Positions 17,791 to 24,311 of a stretch of DNA of 24,311 nt are shown here, piece after piece. The notes below the pieces were generated by a model. That model saw only the letters and a program-made list of their open reading frames with translations, was not told the DNA's origin and ran no database searches. Where the stretch lies: positions 580,406-604,716 of the forward strand of contig BJOX01000322.1 in assembly GCA_009731375.1 (NCBI GenBank), given 5' to 3'. Origin of the DNA: Paulinella micropora. Its lineage: Eukaryota > Cercozoa > Imbricatea > Euglyphida. Within the stretch, counting starts at the first letter, position 1. Each line of letters starts with the position of its first letter. The translations under genes were made by a program, and so were the position numbers.

Positions 17791-18183
17791 GAATATTGGG
17801 TGTCCATTCACAGCTTCGGCTATGAATGCTCTTGCTTTCGTTCGCATCTGTAACTGCTGTTGTGGGTTGTAGCAATTGTGTAGTTGCTCCCACGTCGGGT
17901 CGATCGGTAATGCCACTACGTTGGCTCGTAGCTGTACGTTGGGATCGTCTATCCCCACTGCTGGTGCAGGTCCTGGGTGAATGAGGATTTTCATTTCGGC
18001 CCGCGTAATCGGTGACAACTCGTCGCGTAGACTGATGAGCATTTTGGGATCTGCTGCCTCTGCCCGTGGTAGGTAGCTCCATCGGAAGTTGTTGAACTTC
18101 TGAGCGTCCTTGACTGACTTCTGCGTTGATAACGGTAGGCGCGGTATCTTGAGTAGATATCGCGCAGGCTCATGACCTGCCAT
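17740..18183 (-). pseudogene. gag: copia-type Gag, N-terminal part
   Basis: This 147-codon frame begins with an ATG (18183-18181) inside the last six bases of the 5' LTR and reads through the primer-binding site (MAGHEPARYLL). It then gives PTWEQLHNCYNPQQQLQMRT and ARAFIAEAVNGHPIF, typical of the Gag N-terminal helices. Near 17770-17800 it must shift by one base to join the rest of Gag; the last 15 or so residues before its stop are out of phase. An internal ATG could be the real start. Confidence 0.65.
18167..18177 (-). promoter_or_regulatory. Primer-binding site, half tRNA-Met type
   Basis: Directly after the 5' LTR the minus strand reads GGTCATGAGCC. Its complement GGCTCATGACC matches the anticodon arm of initiator tRNA-Met (GGCTCATAACC) with one mismatch. 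Copia and Ty5 are known to prime from an internal cut of that tRNA. The usual 3'-end-complementary TGG site is absent at the LTR boundary. Confidence 0.6.
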
Positions 18184-18681
18184 GGTCTATCGATACAGTA
18201 ATCCGGTACTGAGTAAAACACACACCTAATCAAATACGTTTTGAAGGTTGGTAATAAATTCTTTAATGAGAACTTGTGGTAGACATACCTTGTAGTAACG
18301 TGCTAAGGCGTGTGCTTGGCACGGGGTCAATATGACGTATAGATCTACACGGAATCACTGGTAAGAAAGGGCTCGCACTGATTAATGTGTACCCTTTATA
18401 ACATGTGATTCCACGGCATCACAAGAGATGAAGCAGTCGTTGACACGTAAACGTACATCAGTGGAGAAATGTAGAAATGCCACTGATTTGAGTGAAATCG
18501 GCAATTCACCGGTAGTGACCGTAATAACGGTATAATTGTTACATACGACTGTTAAGGCTGTTGTGAAGGATCTGCGGAAACTCCGGATGTGTTGTCCTCA
18601 ATGGAGAATATTATGACAGTTAAATAATTAAAATTCAAACAATATTCCAGGTAATTATATTATGGAATATAAGGAATAACA
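18178..18681 (-). repeat. 5' LTR of the copia-type element
   Basis: This 504-bp repeat matches 10427-10932 and starts TGTTATTCC on the minus strand. It should hold the element's promoter. A TATAAAG (18400-18394) lies within the loop between perfect 8-bp inverted repeats GGAATCAC/GTGATTCC (18351-18358, 18405-18412). Confidence 0.95.
18394..18400 (-). promoter_or_regulatory. Candidate TATA box in the 5' LTR
   Basis: TATAAAG on the minus strand, about 280 bp into the LTR, conserved in the other LTR (10646-10652). Position and orientation suit an LTR promoter. No start site can be shown. Confidence 0.4.
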
Positions 18682-18686
18682 TATCC
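18682..18686. repeat. Target-site duplication TATCC, right copy
   Basis: TATCC directly follows the outer end of the 5' LTR and equals 10422-10426. With one copy removed, the minus-strand flanking frame runs LLEKSDIPLPAEVRAY through the empty site. Confidence 0.9.
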
Positions 18687-19518
18687 GACTTCTCGAGTAG
18701 TCTGTAGTAAGCATTGATATGCTCCTGCGACCACTGCAATTTTCGGAGTTGGTATGGCTCAAGCAGCTCTCTAGGCCTCTTCATGATACCGTAGTATCTA
18801 AGGGCGTGCATTCGCTGACTTGGCTTGCTCGAACAAGTGTTTCGCAAATTTCTCGGTTTCCGCGTCCACCCGCTTGTATGGAGCGATCCCCGGTAACGGG
18901 TTGTCGTTAAAACGCCACGTGGTCAACTCCGGGTTGTATACTGGCGGCGATGGTGTCACGCTGGATCGCAATTCTCCGGTGTACGCGTGATCTGGGCATC
19001 GGTAGGGCCCGTATCGCTCCGGCGACATGTACGCTCTTTCTGTGAGGTTCCATGTCCGAGAGCATCTCGGGTATACCCCTCCGCGTTGCTTAGTGCCCTC
19101 ACACTGCACCCGTAGGACTCTTCTTTTCGGTGGGAACGTACCTCGCGGAGTCATTGTAACTCGGAATGCCCCGCTCGTCAAAATAGGATGGTGGTAGTGG
19201 TGGTAGGTTAACCTTGCGAAGGTTTGCCTCAAACAAGTGCGGATCTGGGACCCAATTAACTTGATTACCCACCAAGCGTATCCGATACGGTTCCTTGGAT
19301 GGTTGGAACGGCTGGATACATTGCAGCCTTAGCCTGCGCTCCGCATCCGTGATGTCAGGATAGGCTGGATAGATTCGGTGTATTCTACGCGTCATCGGGT
19401 CATACGCGTAGCGCACCGGTTTCTCGTACTCCTCCCTTTCCCGCTCTGGGTATTGTAGCAAGTGTAGATCCATACCTCTCAACATCATTTCCGTGTCGAT
19501 GCGGTAGGGCCTACGCAT
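18687..19518 (-). pseudogene. Unrecognised decayed coding region, 5' part
   Basis: Three phases cover this stretch. 19518-19099 gives MRRPYRIDTEMMLRGMDLHL and a charged, Arg/Tyr/Pro-rich product. 19130-18805 continues with TERAYMSPERYGPYRCPDHA and FNDNPLPGIAPYKRVDAETE. 18835-18687 gives MKRPRELLEPYQLRKLQWSQ up to the insertion. It resumes at 10426 beyond the retrotransposon. Total length would be roughly 530 codons. I recognise no domain. Its 5' end meets the start of the plus-strand Ty3-like ORF1 at one CATG, so the two diverge. The true start may lie further up, overlapping ORF1. A Gag-like ORF or a captured host gene are possible; nothing decides. Confidence 0.5.
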
Positions 19519-19942
19519 GCCACCGTATAATGAGAAGGCGAGATGGGCGCAGGAGATAAGGGACCGGCTTATTGATCATCCGATACCGGTACCCTCTCGC
19601 AAGCAACCGCTAGTGGTGGCTTGTCGCTTGGGAACTCGTGAGCAGAGCAGTGCATACAAGCGGAAGCTCAGAGACCTCGACAAGTTGAAATTGATACCGC
19701 AAGCATTCACATGCTTGGATGGTTTCTACACCCGTAAGGCTCCGTTGCAATACGCGAGACTCACTATTGACATGCTGGTGGAGCTCGGCAAAGATGATGA
19801 GCCGGACACGGTCACGCATGAAAAGACGGGCCTAGATGATGTCTCGGAAGAGGACTTAGGCTTGGAGGAGGACAGAGAACCCCTCAAGCAGACTAAGAAG
19901 ATGTCTGATGAAGATTTCCAAGAGGCGGCGCAAAATTTTTAG
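19517..19942 (+). CDS. ORF1 upstream of the Ty3-like pol
   Basis: 142 codons including the stop, from an ATG with an in-frame TAG four codons upstream. The product is basic at first (RWAQEIRDRLIDHPIPVPSR, YKRKLRDLDKLKLIPQAF) and acidic later (DDVSEEDLGLEEDREPLKQT). The acidic part resembles the spacer before Ty3-type RT. I see no DTG/DSG protease, CCHC knuckle or clear capsid pattern, so it is not a recognisable Gag. It ends CAA AAT TTT TAG; the bases A-AAT-TTT form a canonical -1 slippery heptamer, and a -1 slip enters the RT frame without a stop. It may be what remains of a larger Gag-Pro region lost to rearrangement. Confidence 0.5.
   Translation: MPPYNEKARWAQEIRDRLIDHPIPVPSRKQPLVVACRLGTREQSSAYKRKLRDLDKLKLIPQAFTCLDGFYTRKAPLQYARLTIDMLVELGKDDEPDTVTHEKTGLDDVSEEDLGLEEDREPLKQTKKMSDEDFQEAAQNF
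19933..19939 (+). promoter_or_regulatory. Candidate -1 ribosomal frameshift site A-AAT-TTT
   Basis: Fits X-XXY-YYZ in the ORF1 frame, immediately before the TAG at 19940-19942. After a -1 slip the next codons are TTA GAA GAA GGA, open to the RT domain. A simple one-base deletion would look the same. Confidence 0.4.
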
Positions 19943-20616
19943 AAGAAGGAGTAGGCACGGAAAGGGAGAAGGAGCTTATAAAAGCCAAATTAGAGGCGAA
20001 CCAGGAAATTTTCGACCTCCACATGCAGGTGGTGTCAAGTCTGAGGACTTCACAGCGTATTTACAAAATACCGGGTGCGGAGCCGTCACCGGCACCACGA
20101 AGGGCGAACTTGAGTATACATGAGGCGAAGATAGCGGAGGAGCTAGCAAGACAGCTGCTCAATGAGGACTTTATTGAGAGATCAACATCCTCAATAGTCT
20201 CACAACCGAGAATAGTGCCGAAGCCAGGAGGAGAATGGCGCCTGACAGTTAACTATGCTCGTGTTAACAAGGTGCTGGAGGAAGAGAGAAATCCTCTCCC
20301 GACATTAGAAGAAGGAAGGAGAGTACTGCGGAATGCGAAATTCTATTCAGTCATTGACCTTAAGAATGGCTTCTGGCAGATACCACTGGAGGAAAAGTCC
20401 AGATGGCTGACTGCGTTTGTGGTGGGTATGGAAATATACCAATTGAAAGTGCTTCCGATGGGCCTCAAGCAAGCCCCAGGACTCTTTCAGAAGGCGATGC
20501 AGAAGATGTTAAGCAGTCAGTACGATGATCTGACAGACGGAGGTTTTATGAGAAGGCGGAGACAGAAAGCGGGAGAATATGCATTTTGCTATATCGATGA
20601 CATTATCGTATACTAA
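19939..20616 (+). CDS. pol: Ty3-like reverse transcriptase
   Basis: Entered from ORF1 by the -1 shift. Pre-RT sequence KAKLEANQEIFDL leads to LLNEDFIERSTSSIVSQPRI, GGEWRLTVNYARVNKVL (usual G--R-CVDYR-LN), FYSVIDLKNGFWQIPLEEKS (first catalytic Asp), VLPMGLKQAPGLFQKAMQKM (usual LPFGL-NAPATFQ--M) and CYIDDIIVY (YIDD catalytic pair). Between the QAP block and YIDD lie about 20 extra residues (SSQYDDLTDGGFMRRRRQKA) compared with usual Ty3 RT. The frame stops right after YIDDIIVY and resumes in the +1 phase with NTIEEHIDHL. Confidence 0.8.
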   Translation, partial: LEEGVGTEREKELIKAKLEANQEIFDLHMQVVSSLRTSQRIYKIPGAEPSPAPRRANLSIHEAKIAEELARQLLNEDFIERSTSSIVSQPRIVPKPGGEWRLTVNYARVNKVLEEERNPLPTLEEGRRVLRNAKFYSVIDLKNGFWQIPLEEKSRWLTAFVVGMEIYQLKVLPMGLKQAPGLFQKAMQKMLSSQYDDLTDGGFMRRRRQKAGEYAFCYIDDIIVY

Positions 20617-21334
20617 CACAATAGAGGAGCATATCGATCATTTGTCAGATATATTCAGGCGCATCGGAGCTTTTGGCCTGAAGTGTAATTTGAAGAAGTG
20701 TCAACTTGCCAAAATGAGTGTGACATATTTAGAGTACGAGATCTCTCATAACAGAGTCTCGATATCCAAAGAGAAGAGGGAGGAGATTATGAATCGACCG
20801 ATACCGAAGAACCGCACTGAATTGCACTCATTCCTTGCGATGGCGCAATACTATAGCCAGTTCATACCCGATTGGGGTGCAACACGGGCTAAGTTGGAGA
20901 AAATGATAGATTTTGGAGACTTTGAGAAGTGGGGCGAAGAGGCTTTGCAAGCGTTTCATGCGCTCAAAGATCTCATTTACAAAGACCCGAAAGACGGAGG
21001 ACTGGTGTTAACGATGCCCGACTTTACGAAACAATTCGTAGTCGATACAGACGCATCTAAGTTTGCGATTGGGGCTGTATTACAACAAGAGGATGAGGAG
21101 AAGAAATTACGCCCAATCATGTTTATTAGTAGGAAGTTGTGTGCGGCGGAGACAAACTATTGCACAAGGCAAAGAGAGGTGTTGTCGGTGGTATGGGCCC
21201 TCAAGAGGGTCAGAGAGTATTTGTGGGGAAGACCTCAATTTATCGTCAGAACTGATCATCATAACCTGTTATGGAGGAAGAGGAGACGCAGGAAGCTTAT
21301 GCGGAGCCTCCTCAAGAGCGGAGAAGTGACCTAG
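20613..21334 (+). pseudogene. pol: Ty3-like RT C-terminus and RNase H
   Basis: Joins RT after a shift at about 20613. NTIEEHIDHLSDIFRRI, LKCNLKKCQLAKMSVTYLEY (usual L-KCEF----V-FLG) and RTELHSFLAMAQYYSQFIPD (usual FLGL--YYR-FI--F) are the RT thumb and connection. RNase H follows: FVVDTDASKFAIGAVLQQ (Asp), CTRQREVLSVVWAL (Glu), FIVRTDHHNLL (Asp). After LLW the usual RNase H end is missing and the frame becomes Arg/Lys-rich and stops. A neighbouring phase carries EEEETQEAYAEPPQERRSDL, so part of the RNase H end looks deleted. Confidence 0.75.
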
Positions 21335-21401
21335 ACGATGACCCGGAGAGGATAGGGGTACGGCTAGAAGTTGGTACTATCCATATAGCCTCGCCTACCG
21401 C

Positions 21402-21653
21402 ATGGGGCAACAACAGGCTCAAGATCCGGAATTTAAGGAACTCATACAGTTATATCAGAACCCGGATGAGCTACGGATGACGAAAGCGATCAAAGATCAG
21501 ATGAAGGAGATGGGATGGAGAGATGGTCTCTTGTGGTATAAGGGGCTCCACGGTTGCTATGCGTCACAGCCGGACAAATGGACCCTTTGGGTACCGGAGA
21601 GTCTGAGACGATTTATATTTGTCGCTGCCCACAACTGCCACTCTGGGCACATC
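21402..21653 (+). pseudogene. pol: Ty3-like integrase zinc-binding region, first half
   Basis: Reads KELIQLYQNPDELRMTKAIK, DGLLWYKGLHGCYAS and RFIFVAAHNCHSGH, the usual approach to the integrase H2C2 finger (His pair in AAHNCHSGH). The Cys pair (ACIPC) lies in the next frame. The shift is at about 21650, directly after SGH. Confidence 0.65.
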
Positions 21654-22252
21654 CTGGTCGACAACGAACTCATATGTTCGTAGCGAGGCGATTCTGGTGG
21701 GAACAGATGAAGGAGGAGATAGATCAGGCGGTGGATGCATGCATCCCATGCGAGATAAACAAAACACCGCTGAAGGCAAATTTTGGCCTGATCGGCGAAT
21801 TTCCTCTTCATGCGGGGATGTTTGAGTTCAAACACACTGATCATGTGGGACCTTTCCCAGAATCGAAGGAAGGTTACAAATACCTCCTTACGGCTATTGA
21901 CAGAGCCATCAATTATGTGTGGATCATCCCTGTCAAAGACGTTACCGGCAAGACGACGGTCGAAGCGCTGATCGACAGGATCATCTCACAGATCGGAGTA
22001 CCAAGAAAGATATGTTCTGATCGAGGCTCGGACTTTAATAACGAGGTCATCGACAAACTATCTAAGTATTACGGGATGAAATGGCAATATGTTACTGCAG
22101 CTGCCTATAACCCGCGAGCAAATGGGAAAATTGAGCGGGTACACAGACCCCTCAAAGCCTCGCTAAAGATGTATTGCACGAAGAAGGAGAATCAAAGAGC
22201 ATGGGTCGAGGCAGCACCATCATTTGCGTTTGCAATGAACTGTCTACCCTAG
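21650..22252 (+). pseudogene. pol: Ty3-like integrase core
   Basis: Starts PGRQRTHMFVARRFWWEQMK, completing the zinc finger with DACIPC. The DDE triad is intact: Asp in KHTDHVGPFP (codon 21839), Asp in CSDRGSDFNNEV (22019), Glu in NGKIERVHR (22133), with 37 residues between the last two. These cut and join the cDNA ends in the nucleus. It stops at MNCLP (TAG 22250-22252), where ordinary integrases run on, and coding continues one phase over. Confidence 0.8.
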
Positions 22253-22923
22253 GAGGCTCAAAGAGCTCAATCTCACCATATCAGCTGGTATATGGACGTG
22301 AGCCTGATATCCCGACTTCGCTCCTGCACCCAAAAGACACTTGGGCGGATGCGGATGAGTTGTTTGGGATGAGACTTAGAGTGAAGATGGAGGCGGAGCA
22401 AATAGTCAGGGCGCATAGAGAGGCGGAGCGCCGAAAGACTGATGCTGAAGGGGTGCGACAAGCGCACTTGGATCAGATCAAGTTCCAGGTCGGGGATATT
22501 GTACTATTGTACCATCCTCAAGTCCCGAAGAGAGTCAGCTCTAAGCTGTTCACTCATTGGAAAGGACCTTATCAAATCATGGAACAGACGGGACTTCTGA
22601 ACTACAAGATCAGGGGTAGAGGGAAGGTGCAAATTGTGAATATACGAAGGCTGATTAAGCATGATCCCTTCTTACTGGAAGATGAATCCGTTGAGGAGGC
22701 GTTAAAACGGATGAAGGATGATTTCAAAGAGGTGCCGCCCATCCACAAGGAGGCTGGCATAGACCAAGACGATGCTTATCGGGCACCGATAGCTGAGAAG
22801 GAGGAGAGTGAGGTGGACAGTAAGGAGAAGACTGACCGCATAAGCGCGGCGGGGACTCAGTCTAAATCTCCGCGAGAGCACAGTGAAAAGATTCTTAGGA
22901 GAAGATCACGGAGGCGCAGCTAA
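22246..22923 (+). pseudogene. pol: Ty3-like integrase C-terminal domain and tail
   Basis: Continues the integrase with SISPYQLVYGREPDIP (usual SPFELVYGR-P), a long basic helix (RLRVKMEAEQIVRAHREAER), FQVGDIVLLYHP (usual F-VGD-VLL) and KLFTHWKGPYQIMEQTGLLN (the GPY/F module), then VQIVNIRRLIKHDPF (usual V---LK-Y). The last 80 residues are acidic then strongly basic (KILRRRSRRRS). I see no chromodomain. The ATG nearest the open frame is internal. Confidence 0.75.
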
Positions 22924-22967
22924 CGAGAGCGCGGAATGATCTTATCAACGACTAACCGAGGAAGGCG

Positions 22968-23601
22968 ATGAGGTCGATGCGATCAAGGGACGTCCACCAG
23001 GAGGGCGAGGAGACGAACACTGACCCAAATGCGGGCAACGTCGAGATCGTCCATGAGCGATGGAAGGAAGGTGACGCGATAGCAACCATCGCATGGGTGC
23101 AAGACGCTTTTTATCTGATGAGACCAGCGGAACAACACGTTGCTGATGACACTCTCTCAGACTTATCCTTGATGCGGGTCGTGGCAGTACCACGAAAAAC
23201 GCGTGTCACACGGACACTCAAAATATCATCAGCCGCAAATAATGCAACCGATACTCCAGTTCTGGAGAAGTATGGACCCGGTCGAGGATCCAAAGGCAAG
23301 ACATTATCTGCCAGAATATAAAGACGCAAAAAGTCTCGAGACATGGGATGATGCAATTACTCCCAGAGACAAGGATTACACTGCGTGGACCATTCAGACA
23401 CTGTCAAGGGGAGTGCTTGACATCCCTTTTGACTTATCGTTGGGCGGAATCCCTAACAAGATCTGGGACATTCTCGAACAGTCAAAGTTCGATCTGACTT
23501 TTGCTGGTCCGGTGGCCCTCCACCAGGCAAAGAAATCCGCGCCAGAAGACGGAGGCGGTAATAAAGACACTATTTTTCTTTATGCGTCTCAAATATATTG
23601 A
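22968..23601 (+). pseudogene. Extra reading frame 3' of the Ty3-like integrase
   Basis: Two phases join near 23270. 22968-23270 gives HERWKEGDAIATIAWVQDAF and DDTLSDLSLMRVVAVPRKTR. 23270-23601 gives YLPEYKDAKSLETWDDAITP and LDIPFDLSLGGIPNKIWDIL. Together they would make about 200 residues of soluble-looking, charged protein with no membrane segment and no motif I know, so it is not an obvious envelope. Ty3-type elements sometimes carry a third ORF here. It might also be host sequence. Confidence 0.4.
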
Positions 23602-24045
23602 TTGATTGCCTACAGCGTATCATGATTTGATCATGCATCATCAGTTATTGTTATGAATATTAAAATGACTCAGTGATATAACTTGGCATTCGATCGCAAC
23701 ATACCAGTGCGAAAGGTCAATCGACACTGATACTACACCGTAGACGGGGATCGCTAGTGTAATGAGCGATGGTGTTCCTGGGTATGACCCTTTACAAGTC
23801 CTAGGATGATGTTATCGAAATGAAATGTTGTCTGAAACATTAAATTATTTTTTACGATGTATTATATACTGTCGTACCTGTGTACAGTCAATCTCTACTT
23901 GTGTCGGTATATCACAGGGTTTGATACTTACACCCCGGCTTCGGATATAGTTACCAGGACTGGCCCCCTAGTACTATATTATAGGATATCCGCTTTGGAC
24001 CAGGGTATGTCACTAAAAAGACAATGTATACACGACCTCAGTGTG
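23602..24045. other. Non-coding flank, nothing recognised
   Basis: AT-rich, with no supported frame. This is where a 3' LTR of the Ty3-like element would be expected, but no second copy exists in the window to prove one. Confidence 0.5.
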
Positions 24046-24076
24046 GAAAATAATAATAATAATAGTAATAATAATG

Positions 24077-24142
<66 letters not shown>

Positions 24143-24143
24143 G
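24046..24143. repeat. (AAT)n microsatellite
   Basis: About 32 AAT units with a few interruptions (AGT, GAT) near the start. Poly-Asn and poly-Ile frames here are artefacts. Confidence 0.97.
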
Positions 24144-24311
24144 TACTATATCTGAGGCGTACTGATGCAGCTAATGGCATATCCTCAACGGACATAAGCC
24201 TCCAATACCCTTGTTCGAGGTCCTCCACCCCCCCGTGTCAGTCTCTCGCCTGATGATCGGGGCCACCGATGGAGCTCCTGAGGGCAAGACTGCACTAAGC
24301 CGAGGTTATTC
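24144..24311. other. End of window, nothing recognised
   Basis: No gene. A short phrase near the end (GCAAGACTGCACT, 24285-24297) resembles GCAGGACTGCACT at 383-395, hinting at a shared dispersed repeat. Confidence 0.4.

Larger units (their letters stand above)
10427..18681 (-). mobile_element. Full-length Ty1/copia-type LTR retrotransposon with MYND finger
   Basis: This is an 8255-bp element on the minus strand with LTRs, TATCC target duplication, tRNA-Met-like primer site and polypurine tract. Coding order is Gag (CCHC knuckle), DSG segment, Pro/Thr linker, MYND finger, DSG protease, pre-integrase, integrase, RT, RNase H. Integrase before RT defines the copia type. At 7.25 kb internal, it is well above the roughly 4-5 kb usual for copia elements; the extra length is mostly the region between Gag and the second protease. 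About eight frame breaks make this copy non-autonomous unless some are assembly errors. It inserted into the decayed coding region at 9659-19518. Confidence 0.95.
19517..23601 (+). mobile_element. Ty3-like retroelement, coding remnant
   Basis: Order ORF1, RT, RNase H, integrase, extra ORF on the plus strand; RT before integrase is the Ty3 type. No LTRs, primer site or protease can be identified. The upstream side codes on the opposite strand and the downstream 440 bp is unique within the window. Frame breaks near 20613, 21270-21400, 21650 and 22245 show a damaged copy. Confidence 0.8.

Noticed and set aside
23857-24165. 102-codon frame ending in poly-Asn
   Set aside because: One third is microsatellite translation and the rest has no motif.
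1-24311. CRISPR array, bacterial operon or rRNA
   Set aside because: No regularly spaced repeats with unique spacers, no ribosome-binding-site gene strings, and no rRNA-like sequence.

Overview
The window is TE-rich, non-coding-dominated DNA from a eukaryotic nuclear genome. The evidence is spliceosomal intron signals, a tRNA-derived SINE-like unit, long (TAA)n microsatellites, a roughly 180-bp tandem repeat with a 10-N assembly gap, two lineages of Ty1/copia-type element, one Ty3-like pol and one RNase-H-like DNA transposase of a family I associate with basal animals and protists. No single-copy host gene is convincingly present, and I cannot name the organism. An aquatic protist, alga or early-diverging animal would fit, but that is inference only.

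Layout. 1-340: tRNA-like SINE head (minus strand), (TAA)n and CT/CA runs. 645-1268: an unrecognised plus-strand reading frame. 1326-1866: tandem repeat with the gap. 1908-5247, minus strand: a spliced DNA transposase gene. Four upstream exon-like blocks keep one frame across three introns once one homopolymer indel is allowed. They are followed by a long catalytic frame that a single TGA splits into 427 and 313 codons. 5727-8332, plus strand: a 5'-truncated, frameshifted copia-type RT/RNase H fragment with a plausible 196-bp 3' LTR. 8333-9658: weak minus-strand frames and a 127-bp inverted-repeat (MITE-like) unit.

9659-19518 is a nested locus. An unrecognised decayed minus-strand coding region (about 530 codons) is split by an 8.26-kb copia-type LTR retrotransposon (10427-18681, minus strand). 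The element has 504/506-bp LTRs about 1.6% diverged, a TATCC target duplication, a primer-binding site resembling the tRNA-Met anticodon arm, and a polypurine tract. Removing the element and one target copy reconnects the flanking frame. Its polyprotein is unusual. Gag carries a CCHC knuckle and an Arg/Ser-rich tail. It is followed by a DSG protease-like segment, a Pro/Thr-rich linker and a complete MYND zinc finger, then by the ordinary copia order: DSG protease, pre-integrase zinc module, integrase, RT, RNase H.

19517-23601, plus strand: a Ty3-like pol (RT, RNase H, H2C2 integrase, GPY-type module). It is preceded by a short ORF1 that ends on a canonical -1 slippery heptamer, and followed by an extra reading frame. 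No Gag or protease is visible upstream on the same strand; the adjacent sequence codes in the opposite direction. 23602-24311: non-coding, with a second (AAT)n tract.

Nearly every long reading frame is interrupted by one-base shifts. The copies are therefore either decaying or carry uncorrected assembly indels. The most distinctive items are the MYND-bearing, two-DSG copia element, the spliced transposase, and the Ty3-like pol with its slippery junction and divergent neighbour.
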